A DNA stretch of 64,000 nt from Montifringilla adamsi (taxonomy: Eukaryota > Chordata > Aves > Passeriformes > Passeridae). Position numbers and translations under genes: made by a program. The stretch is taken from contig JAGGNK010008559.1 of the NCBI GenBank assembly GCA_017590115.1, forward strand, positions 7,619,888 through 7,683,887, given 5' to 3'. This document shows, piece by piece, positions 11,491 through 22,600 of this stretch. The stretch's first letter is position 1. Each line of letters begins with the position of its first letter. The notes under the pieces were generated by a model. It was not told the origin of the DNA, made no database searches, and saw nothing but the letters and a program-made list of their open reading frames with translations.

Positions 11491-14435
11491 AGCCTGTGTA
11501 AGCAGTAGCTGTTTGTGAGATGTTTTCCATGGTTTTGCCCACATGTCAGGACAGATGCATTGCAAGTGTGGGAAGTGTTAAGGCCTTCTTGTGCCATCAT
11601 TTACCTCTGCCAGGAGTGAAGGCAGCTCCCATCAAGGTGCTTCCCCTACGCTTTTGAGGCTCACCTTAGTGCCTGATGTTTTCATTCTCATTCTGTGCCA
11701 GAGCAGGTCATGCTCCCAGCCCAACAGATCAGGAAGCGCCTGGCATTTTAGGATCTTTGAAAGTTTCAAGTACAGGAAGCTCATCCATCCTGTTTGAGAG
11801 ATTACTGGAGGCTTTTTTGCAACCCTGGCTTAATTACCAAAATTAACAGAAGGTGCTGAGGGGAAAAGACATACGGGAGTATTACCATTAAGGACTTAAA
11901 AACCATAGTCCAGTGGAGACTAATTTTATTCTCCCACAAAGTTTTTACTCCCGCTCCATCTGGCATGAGCTGCTTCAGGAGGCAACCCCAAATTCCTCTG
12001 TTCCAGGTGTCACACTTATTCACTGTGTCACAAAGCTGGAGTCTTGTAATTACAGGCTCCTGAGTCAAGTGATACTGCTTTGTTCCTGCCAAGAGCCCCT
12101 TTCCTCACACACTCTTCCACCTCCCCACCTTCTTCCTTCTGTGCCAACGTCTGTCACCACCGTCAGTACATGCCAACATCTCTAACCAGTTCCCCTCTTT
12201 GATGACTTTTTTTTTGCTGGTCACCACCCTTGTACATCTCCCAAGATCTGTGCAGATTACTCTCTGCTGTCATTACACAACATCTACTACTCCTCTCAGG
12301 GTGGAGCACTTTGGTTCCATAACCTACAGTGCATCCACTACTTCATAAAATGCATTTTTTAACAGAATTTTACCAAATATTATTAGAAACCAGCTCCTAG
12401 AAAATGCTGCGGTTCCCTATGCGAAGGCTTCGCTTTCCACACAGATTTATAAAAGCCAGGCTGTGCAGCCTTTCCGTAGTGTCAGTCTTGCTCAAGACCT
12501 GGAGCGTTGTGCAAGCTGACAAGAAAGGACATGATAGTTTGACAGCAGGTGTTCAGCAGGAACACGCTACCGAGCAGCAGCCGCGCGGCAGGAACCCTCT
12601 GCTCAGGCATCCAGCAGGAGCACGAATTAAAGGCAGAGAGCAAACGTATGCTTTGATACCCTGGCAAACAGCAAACCAACTCCAACTGGGAGACAGCTGA
12701 AGTGATCCCAGTCCAAAGCAAGATGAAGAGATACAGAGAGTGAACAGTCTCCAAAATAAGAACATGATCTGTCCCTCAGATGTCCCTGCTTGTGTAGCAG
12801 CTACTCCCTCTGCCTCCAGGTACACATCTTCAGTTAATCTTTTCCCTTCAACTACTAATTCATACCTGTTTCCAGTTTGTCACATCAATAGAGGGAAACT
12901 TCTCCGTGTAATTCCATGTGTCCTCTGGAACTGCTCTTTACTGGCTACCCACACGAATGGACACCTTCAGCGAGCACCACAGATCACTCTCTTAGCTATT
13001 ACAGCAAAACAGTTTACCCTACAGTGTGCAGGAAAACAGCAAAATCATCCTTCCATACAAAATGAAACCTGGGGAAAGAACTTGAATCAATTGAAAACAC
13101 TGTCATCACCTGCTGGAACAACATGCCCTGCTTCTGCATGTTTCACAGCACTGAGTAATTTCTAAGGGTGGTGATTTAAAACAGATACCAGTGTAACTTC
13201 AATAACTACAAAGAGGCAGTGCTTTAAATGCTTCAAGAAAGCAAAAATTTCCAGAGTTGATGTGAAAGCACATCAAACCTCAAAAACCTCTAAGAAAGCC
13301 CCGGTTTGGCTTTCCAAACCTGCAGAAAGCTGGATGCCACAAAATATTCTCATCTTTTTAATCAGACTAACAGCAGTGCCCTGACCACTGCACATCACCA
13401 TCCTGCCACTGGAATTTGATTGATACAGCCAATTCACATGGAATCATGGAGAAAGGAGACTTGAGGAGACTTGTTCTGCTGCAATGAGACCGTGCAAACA
13501 CAACTGTGAGGAACAATGTGCTCCTTGGCCCATGCAGACAATACCAAGGCACGTTTTTATGTAGTTTTGTTCAGATAGGATTAAAATATCTCAAGAAACC
13601 AAGTTTCAACCATTTCTCTTGGCAGAAACATCTGCAGGCAGATACTCCACAGCTGCAGAACCCGTATCTCCATCTGATATTTCAAACAGTTAAATTGGCC
13701 AGTTGGCACAAATCACTGCAGTGCTCATTGGGAGCCAAGCTTTGCCCGGGCCTCCATCTATAAAAGTCTAAACCTGTCAGAAACACGGCCCTTTTTCAAT
13801 GCAGTAAAAGCAGTGCAAACCCAAGCAACCATGCTGATACAAATCCAGTTTGGCACCACAGAAATTCAGCTCCAAATGACGTGAGTTCAAACCCACTGAG
13901 GCACTGCCAGGGAATCAAGCTCTCAATCCCCCCTGCTTTGTCAACATGGCCTCAGAAAAGCAAGATACTCTTCACAATCTGCCTGTACCTTCAGGACACT
14001 CAACCACATGTTTTAAAGCCACAAACTTCCTTTGCAAAGGGGGTGTCAGACACAAGGTTTTGTCTTCTCCCCATGTCCAGTCCGAGCACAATAGCACAGA
14101 GGATGTCCCAATTTCCAGCTGTTTTCCTGCAATTTCAGCAAGGAGCAGGAGCGATCTAGTCCTTTGACACTTTCTGGTTCTCACAGTGAGGTTTTAATGT
14201 GGAGAAGACACTGGAAGGTGCCCACTCCATGCAGCCTTTTCTCCCCCATTTCTAATAAAATGACTTGTAGTAAAGTTAAAATTAAGTGAAGGGGGAAAAA
14301 AAAAATCTATCATCAGCTAATAAACGACATAACACACCCTCTTCACTGTATGTTTACATAAGAGAGTCCTCCATGCTCCTGTCTAAGAGGTGCAAAACCT
14401 CAGGAATGTCAGCTCTTTTCTTTCTTTCCCTTCCT

Positions 14436-14453
14436 TTTTTTTTTTTTTTTTTT
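14436..14453. repeat. T18 homopolymer
   Basis: An uninterrupted run of 18 T on the plus strand, preceded by a CT-rich lead and followed within a few bases by a G-rich tract. Confidence 0.85.
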
Positions 14454-14455
14454 CT

Positions 14456-14481
14456 GGTGGGGGGGTGGGGGTGAGTGGGGG
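14456..14481 (+). other. Potential G-quadruplex motif
   Basis: The plus strand carries runs of 7, 5 and 5 G separated by T and by TGAGT. The 7-G run can be split to supply four G3 tracts with short loops, which meets the usual G4 pattern. On the gene's minus strand it is a C-rich run, so a quadruplex would form on the non-template strand for a plus transcript and on the template strand for AFG2A transcription. Confidence 0.6.
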
Positions 14482-14726
14482 TTTAATGAAAGAACCCCTT
14501 TAGAAAAAGATAACAATTACATGTAATGGAACCTGGAACCAGACTCTTTTGGCAATTAATCATCCAGGAGCCGTTGCAATCCTGCAGGCTGTTTCTGACA
14601 GATTTTGAGAGCTTTACAGGAATCACTGGGATAAGATGTGCCTGGGCTGGCTTCTGACAGGGACCAATCATGTACTAAGTGTATTGTTGGTTTTGAGTTT
14701 TGCACTTTTTTTTATTTGTATATTCA

Positions 14727-14797
14727 TACACACACACACACAAATATATATGTGTGTGTATATATATATATCTCTACACACATACACACAGATGTGT
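14727..14797. repeat. Compound (CA)n/(TA)n/(TG)n microsatellite
   Basis: CA repeats are followed by ATATAT, TGTGTG, TATATATATA and ACACAC blocks. The alternating purine-pyrimidine composition could adopt Z-DNA or cruciform forms. Confidence 0.9.
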
Positions 14798-14885
14798 GCA
14801 CCCATATCTACATTTCCACAGGAGTCTTTCTTTACATACATGGAACAACTGCAGAACTCATTTGTTGGCCCAGAGGCAAAATAAG

Positions 14886-14914
14886 AAAAAAAAAAAAAGA
14901 AAATAAAGAAAAAA
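14886..14914. repeat. A-rich low-complexity tract
   Basis: A run of 12 A is followed by GAAAATAAAG and another seven A. Simple A-rich sequence with no further signal. Confidence 0.75.
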
Positions 14915-15111
14915 AGCCTTTTCTTCCTCTCAGCAAAGTAGAGCTATCCATCACTTAACAGAGATACTTCCTGTTTTCAAGCAGTTGGGAAGGCATGACT
15001 TCCAACCCAAATACTTGGCTTGGCAAACCATTCCTGTGTTGACAGATGCTTTTATAACCACTTCATTCCACCTGAAGTTTCAGTATAAAAGGAGGTGGTT
15101 TTCATTGCTGG

Positions 15112-15114
<3 letters not shown>

Positions 15115-15144
<30 letters not shown>

Positions 15145-15195
15145 CTGGGGGGAGAGAAAGGGAAAGCAGAAGGGAGAGGAAAGAGAAGGAAAAGA
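15115..15195. repeat. T30 homopolymer followed by polypurine tract
   Basis: Thirty T on the plus strand (15115-15144) end at CT, then a nearly pure G/A tract of about 50 bases runs to 15195. The strand therefore switches abruptly from all-pyrimidine to all-purine. Polypurine tracts of this kind can form triplex structures. Confidence 0.85.
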
Positions 15196-15823
15196 CCACA
15201 ATTATAACAGCTGGATGACAGAGGTTAGCATAGCTCTGACAGATGTTACCATGTAACCTCAAAATGACATGTTAGAGAAAAAACAAACCACCGAACCTGT
15301 TCCTTGTAGGAAAGAGAATTTTGAACTCCTGCCAAAATAGCACAATTCTCCTCAAAAGGTTTTGAACACTGCAACAATGATCTACCACATAATACATTAT
15401 TTTCCATACATAAGCTTTACCTTTATATTACCAGTGCTCTGACTGATTAAATTACCAGCATGGGATGAGATGTTTTTCTGAGATACAACTTAGCCTCAAA
15501 TGACAAAAACTAACAGCACGTCAGCTCCATCAGGACCTGCCTTGTAACAGCTTTTCATCTCCTACTTTCTGTTTTCCTAGGATTCATCCACAGGACATGC
15601 TCTGAACACTTCTTGAGGCCACATACTTCAGTGTATGACAAGGAGAAGTTAAACTGTGCTGCAGACAAGAAGATGTATTTCTAAAAGCTGCATGATTCAT
15701 TTTATATTACCTTTTGTCATACCAGTTTCTGTATTCCTTACACCTGGTTACTTCAGTGACTACCCTACCACAAAATTCTTCATGATTTTTCCTGGCTTGT
15801 GACCAAACTTTACAGACCTGTCT

Positions 15824-15853
15824 GACAAACTACAGATAGACAAACTACAGATA
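15824..15853. repeat. Perfect 15-bp tandem duplication
   Basis: GACAAACTACAGATA occurs twice head to tail with no mismatch, so the duplication looks recent. It has no obvious function. Confidence 0.8.
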
Positions 15854-16586
15854 AACAATGTGCAAAAGAAATATTCCCAGAACAAACCAGATATGTGAAA
15901 GCAGCGGCTTCTAAAGAAAAAAATCAGCAGAGAGGTAGGCAACATCAAGGAAACAATTCAGAAACAGTTTCAAAAGGAAATCAATGACTTTCCGTCATTA
16001 CTGCCAGCACTGCGGCTGAAAAAAATAAATTTCTGGTTTTCATTATTTGAAAGATCTTACTTTACTACTGTGGTTCTGGAAGACCATTTAAAGCAATAAA
16101 GTAGATACCAGTCACAATAACTGTAAGCCAAAGGAAAAGTCATTCAACTCAGAGAGAATAAAGCCACTATACAAAAAATATCACCCACCTGTACTTGAAC
16201 ACCAAGGTGATTATGCGTTTTACAAACCCATCTTGAGGCCTATATTCCAAACAAACAGGGAGTGAAAAAAACAAACCCTGGTTTAAACCCCTCTCTTTGG
16301 GAGACACAGCCCTCCAGCCCTTTCACAGCTAACATATATTGGGGACAATGCAGGTGCCAAACCCATTTGAGACTGACTAAGACCAAACTTGGGAACACCT
16401 GGCAGCCTTGGGGAGAGATCCAAGGGGTCTTTCTCCCTGCCAAGGGCATAGCTGGTGGCCAGGCATGAGCCTGCTGAGTAGAACAAACAGCACAGGATGC
16501 TTCTGTTCATAGGATGCCAACTATGCTTTTGATAAGGGAACAACCAGAAGACACACATGGGTTTTAATTTACTACCTGTTAGTGGA

Positions 16587-16665
16587 AGAATTGCAGAATG
16601 GTTGAGTCAGAAAGGACCTTAAAGATCATCTCATTTCATCTCCTCTGCTATGGGTACACACCTGA
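16587..16665 (-). mobile_element. Short, diverged CR1 fragment
   Basis: The segment reads GAATTGCAGAATGGTTGAGT and then AAAGGACCTTAAAGATCATC, the reverse complement of the extreme CR1 3' end, followed by a degraded CTGCTATGGG segment. Only about 80 bases are recognisable. The orientation is minus, like the other CR1 pieces. Confidence 0.85.
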
Positions 16666-19600
16666 ACACCAATGAAGACCTCTTCTTCTTTCAAAAGGTG
16701 CATTCTTAACCCATGTTTAAGTTATAAACTGAGCAGAAAAAGAGAAACAGGTGGGTAAGAAGCCTCTAACCAGCACCTGCAAAGTGATGCTCATACAGTG
16801 AAGCACTATTTGACATAGAACATCTAGCAGCAGACATGCAGCATGAATCTTTAAGCAGTTAAAGAACTTTCTCAGGTCCAGATGAGCAAAAAGACTTTGG
16901 GAATAGCCAAATGAGGTCACTGAGGCTGCTGTTGGCACCACAGAACAGGTGACATGGTTCCAATGACACAGAAAGAGTGGGTAACACTGAAGAATTGCAC
17001 TGCTGACTCCAGAATCCCAGATAGCTGCATGCCAGGATATTAATGCAGTCAAGACACGGCTAATTAGGAACAGCAGTGCACTGGCTGGGTCAGAAGCCAA
17101 GACACTCTGCCTGGAGAAAAGGCCCCACAGACATGCCTCCTCTTATTAGTGCAAGCAGACAATCACTGACTTCCTCCACCCGGATGCAGGAAGACAACCT
17201 GGTGGTTTTCTCCCTCATACCGGCAGAAACCACTTTGTGTGTTGATCTTGGAGTCTTGTGGGTGGTGCAGAGTTTACATAAATTACAGAGCTCACTGCAG
17301 CTGCCAGTTGCAAGCGACAGAGCTGCAACTCTGGGGTTAAAATACATCCTTTCAGCTCATCAGGATGCAGCGGTGCTGATAAAAGTCCTGAAATCATTCT
17401 GCAGGTCTGCCAAGTGTTTATAGCCCCCAGCAGACACAAAATATTAGAGGAAAACATTTGGTGCCACTGAACTCACATTTTTTCCCTACACTGCCAAGAG
17501 TTCCATCAAACAAATGCGGGACCCTGCTGATTGTTGTCCATCTGGCTTTCTCCTTGACTGTCCCCCACTTTGTGAAGCCACCTGTGATATTTCTGGCTCT
17601 AAGTACTTTCCAGTAGAGGAATTATTTTGGTCAGTCCCTTTTACATGTCCTACAGTCAGCCTGAAGGCATTCCTGCCATGGCAGACAGTCTGGCATCAGA
17701 TCTGGCTTCATTCTTACCACATATCCTAGATATTTCCATCTTCATTTCTGGATAATTTAGGCGATTAAGTCTTGTTCAACTCCCCGACGAATCTCAGTAT
17801 TTGTTATAAATTCATTCCATTTAATACCTACTATTTCCCCAAGGCATTTAATTTCAAAAGCTTTTAGACGTCTGTCTGTACCTTTGGTGGATTTCCAGCT
17901 TTCACATCCAACTGTTAAGGTGGAAACAGAATTTCAGTGGAAGACTCCTACATCAGTTTTAGTTTGTGGATTATCAACACCTACATCTTCTTCATGCTGG
18001 TCAAATACAGCTGCTGCCTCATTGATGCATTGCACAATCTCCTTCTAGACATCCCTTCCATCCCCATCTTACTGTCATGCAAAGTAAGGATGCCTGGCTT
18101 GTATCTTGCTTATTTTTGCATCACATTATCAGGGCTGAAAATTACTGTGGTTCTCATTAAGTCTATTTGATTTTTAACTCACCTTCTCTTTCTTCTTTTC
18201 TTTCCCCTCCTTTCTTTTGCCCGTGTCTGCCGGGAAACAACCCAGCTGTGGTTTTTGTTAAGTAACATAATGTGTGTTCTACCTAGGTTACCTTTTTATC
18301 TCCCACTTTTTCCCATTTAAATGAACAGTGGCTCCAAACAGCAGGGGTGAAAGATTGCACCTCTACTTGTCTGTATGAATGAATATTCATCCAGTCAAGC
18401 TGTACTTCAGCCAGCAAAGCTGCACCTTGACCTAAAGCCTCAATGAACTTCTCTTAACATACCCTGTCATTTCAAGATGCTACAGTACCAGTCCTGATGG
18501 ACAGATTCAAATACCTCTAAAATTATGAGTACAACCTAGATTTTAAAACACTAGGGAAGGTGTTACAAAGAAGGGTTTAGTTGAGTTATGCTCATGATTA
18601 AATTTGGTCAGCATATGACCTTCTGTTCTACTGAACTTCAACTCATTCCTTTATCCTTGCTGAAACACTACAGGAGAAGACTTTTTCTAGCAACAAAAAA
18701 AAAAAGCACAGAATCATAATAACTACTACAGCAGGCCATCTTTAATTTCTGTTCTTCTTTTTTGTTGATTTTTTTCTCCTTAATTACACTTTCTTAACAA
18801 CTAAAAATTCATTTACCTTTACCTTTTTTTTTCTTGTCATTTTCTGGATCTGTATTCATTCACAGCTCTGCCTTTGTGTTGCTTCTCCCTCTCTGCTGTG
18901 AGCTTTATGATAGTCTACTTACAGCTTATTTCTTTGCCAAGATTTAGAGATCATTGCTCTACTCAGCTGTTTAATATTATCATTGCTTATTTCCTTCTCT
19001 TCTTGTTGAAAATATTTAGTTTATTTCCTGAGGAAGTCTCCTGAGGTGTAAGCTATGCTGGTAAAGTGCTTTCCTATCACCTTTTTAACACTTGTTCATG
19101 CTCCTTTGATACAGTCAGCAACGTATCTCATTTCAGACTGCATTTACTTGTAGTATAATTCACAAAAATTGGGGTTTCTCCCTGAAAGGGTCTGTTTGAA
19201 CAGTTAATTTGCATAATTTCAACAACTTTTACATATATAAACTGACTATGATTTATTAGCCCTTGGCTGTCTAGAAAGCTGCATTCATGTGCCAGCTATG
19301 AAGCTGTCAGGCAGAAAGGCCCAAAAGAAGCCACGCTGAGCTCCTGAGGTGAATCTTTTCCTTCAGCTAAGCTTTCTTGTCAAGTGTTGAGGGAGGTTTA
19401 CTCCCCTTCAGTTTACAGGTGTCCAAATAGGTGTGAGCTTCCTAAGTGAACAAGCCTCTTCTCTCCTCGTGGAATGCAGATTTTGGAAACCATAAGCAAT
19501 TTCAAAGCACAAAGAAGCTCTTGCCATAACCCGAGCTGTACATTTTGTCAGCTAGTAGAGGAAACAGCTTGTTACATTCCCATCCTGTTGCCAGTGTCAC

Positions 19601-22600
19601 AGAATCCCCCTCTTCAGCACCTGGGAACTGCAATGTATTAGATAAAAACCTCCATTGCCCCATGATTTAAAAGAAACGGTAGGTTTTCCCTACCGAATTC
19701 CAGTGGTAAGTTATTGCAACGTGGAAACAGGAAATATCTTCAGTGTTCACGCTAAGGTCTTCCCGGAATTTAGCAGTGTTTGATCCTGAAAGCTTAAGTG
19801 ACTTGCCAGGGAGTCACTTTGAACCACCAGCTTTATCTTGGGCTCTAATCACTGTTCAGAGGAAGACTCAAACCGTAGTCAATTTAACATAACTATCTGA
19901 TTACTCCTCCCGACTACCATTTAAGACAGACAATAGCCCAGTTCAGGATGCAGCTCAGGAATGGCGTACCCAGAACCTGATGTTGCCCAAGGGCGATGTG
20001 GCTCTTAAGGAGACACCTACCTCGATTTTCTATTGATCTGGAGCTTCCCTAAGCATTTGCAAATTGCAGGAACCGCACTGAGACATTTAAAATTTAAATT
20101 ACTCTAACTTCACAGGGCCATCAGTATTCAAAGCTGCCCTCTAACCAAGAGGAAATACAAATTGCCCTTTGAATAGAGACAACTCTTGGGCTCTAGAGTT
20201 AGGATTTATCAAAGGAATTGAAGGGAAAAAAATCCTACTTCACATAGCTACATTTCTAACACAAGACCTTCACAACTACCGACATTTCCTCCCACATATT
20301 ATTTAGCTTTCAAAATTATATTCATTCTTCAAGTTTCTGAATTCATAAAGCCATGCTTTGGCTGAAGGCCAGAATATGCAGGAGGAAACAGAGAATCTCA
20401 TTTTGCTCAAGATGCTCTGACGGAAAAATCAAGAGTTTTAGGTTCTTTCTGGGGATGCAAAGATCTTTTTGTACCAATAGCACATGCATGCAAAAATTAT
20501 TCTATGGGAAATTTGTGCCAGGAAATTCAGTTTCTCTCATGATGAGTGCCATTACAATAGTCACAAACGGTGCTGACAATGAATCAAACCCTATTTTAAA
20601 CACAAAAAATGAAGACAATTAAAATGTAAGTGGAAATAACTTGCTCCCTGAACAGAGGTGGGGATTATGACTGTCAGATTTTGATAAAACTACAACTTTT
20701 TATCTGCTTAAGGCAAGTTAAAATTCAGCTAATGCACAATTCAAATGCCCCCTTTGCAAACATACTTAACATCTCTTTTTCACAGGCAGTTATTTCAAAA
20801 CCAGCACTTGTATAACAGAGAACAGAGTTTAAAAGCTCAGAAACCTTCCATTCTTCAAGTGTAACTTCAGAACTGCCAGCATTCAAAGGTAAGTGAATCA
20901 AAAAAATGCCAGACCACAATAATCTACACAGATGGGTGGTGGGATCTGTGCTGGAGACCCCCTCAGCAGCACAGACAGTCTCCAACAGCAGCACTCAGAA
21001 TCTCTGCAGGTTTTACCCTCACTTCTGGTATACCTGCATACAGCCCAACCCGAGTGTTTCATAACTAACAGGGTTTCAAAATTCCTGGAAGACTTATTTG
21101 CCAATGCAACAGTTTTTAGCCCCTCTGAGAGTGCAAACATCCACATGCAAAAACTTCAGGGGGGCTGAGAGGGTGGAAACGAACCTCCCAGTTAACATTG
21201 CTTTTTCATCCCACTCGGCTCAGGAAAAATCCTCCCAGTCCTTGCCCATAATGCAGTGTTGCACAGGCCTTGATATTTCATTTCCTTATGGCAATGCAGT
21301 CCTAGGATGGACAAAAGCCTGTTTGGCCACAGCTGTGCTTAACTGCAGGGCTCTGCTGGGCGAGCATCCCTGGTCCTCTGCCTGCCAAAAACGCCAGCCA
21401 TTGGCCACGAAACATTCTATCTGCAGAAATCCAGGGAGTGCTGAAAGCTCTCTCAAGCACCAGGCTTCACCTGTCTACAAATTGCTGGGATTTCATCACG
21501 AAGTGTCCATTTCCCTCCTCTCAGTTCTGTATCCACAAACCAGCTCAGCCAGGCTGACAGAAAAAAGCCACATCCCTACCTTCCCTCTCTGTGACTGGAG
21601 GAGAGCAAATATAAAAGAAAAAAATTCCCATCATCTTTACAATAATCACTGCAAAACTATACTGAATTTATCAAAAGGAAGGATGATTTCTCACTCATTT
21701 TTTAATTACAACTTGGCAAGCCCGGAATAAAATAAAAATGCCTTCTAAATTTCAATTCATTACTGTATACTAATGCATGCTAAATTATCATAATGCAGCT
21801 GATGTTACTATTCATATTGCTGAAACGAAACTTGACACATCCAAGCTGTATCAGAGACAGTTCGTTTAACTTCCTACTTGTATTTTCTTTTAAATTAAGT
21901 CAGACTTTTTTCAATTATGTATTTCCTGCTGGTTTTTTTTTCCAGGTTTTCTTATTAATTTCAGTGAAGCAGCTGTAAGAGGTAACAATTACAGCAAAAA
22001 TGTTTAATTACCCAACTACCTTTTAAACAGTACCTGTGGGCATATACACTCCTTACGAGAAGTTACTTAAAAGAAAACCCACAAGAATTATTGTTAAATA
22101 ATGGCATGATTATCAAAGAAAATTATTCTCTCTGAGTCATTTCACATTAATTACAATGTATTATTTGCAGGGCAATGTACATGCAGTTCATTCTGCAGTG
22201 TTCCTAGGGGAGTTTAACGAGGAGCTGGTCCTATCAGGAACCAGACTGACAAGGCCCTCGCACAGAATCTCTGCAAATCACCTCACCAACACCAGAGTCT
22301 GCAGCATTCTTGGCAGGAATGGACTGGAGCAATAAAACTAATTAAAATCAGTTAGAAGAGGCTACAAGCAGCTGTAACAGATTTAGAGAAAACCATGGAA
22401 TTGAAGACCTGATCAGATTTCCAAACCCTGTTTTCTAACACTCTTAAAAACACCCACTTCGCTTTGGAAAAATCTCTCCAAACGAGTCTGAATTAACAGT
22501 GTGCTCTAAAAATCTGACAATTCATTCAGAAAAAAGCTATTCCAACACCACTTATAACTGATGAGAGAATATAATTCAGGTGACACTTTTAAATATAAAG

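Larger units (their letters stand above)
11491..16586. other. AFG2A: Intron block: CpG cluster and several homopolymer/microsatellite tracts
   Basis: No gene is recognised. A modest cluster of about a dozen CpGs lies at 12408-12650. The block also holds T18 followed by a G-rich tract (14436-14481), a CA/TA microsatellite (14727-14797), an A-rich stretch (14886-14914), T30 followed by polypurine (15115-15195) and a perfect 15-bp tandem duplication (15824-15853). The rest is unremarkable. Confidence 0.6.

Noticed and set aside
14700..14958. Open frames through the CA/TA microsatellite
   Set aside because: The peptides are translated simple repeats (His-Thr and Ile-Tyr runs), not proteins.
18708..18719. 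CACAGAATCATA after an A run, resembling the CR1 3' edge
   Set aside because: Only about 12 bases match and the adjoining sequence does not continue as CR1. Too short to call.
21104..21730. Open frame of just over 200 codons as a protein gene
   Set aside because: No recognisable domain, no splice context, no signal peptide and no coding-like bias that I could see. It is kept only as a low-interest finding.
22262..22275. CACAGAATCTCTGC, resembling a CR1 edge
   Set aside because: No GGAAGGGACC or AAAGATCA core follows.
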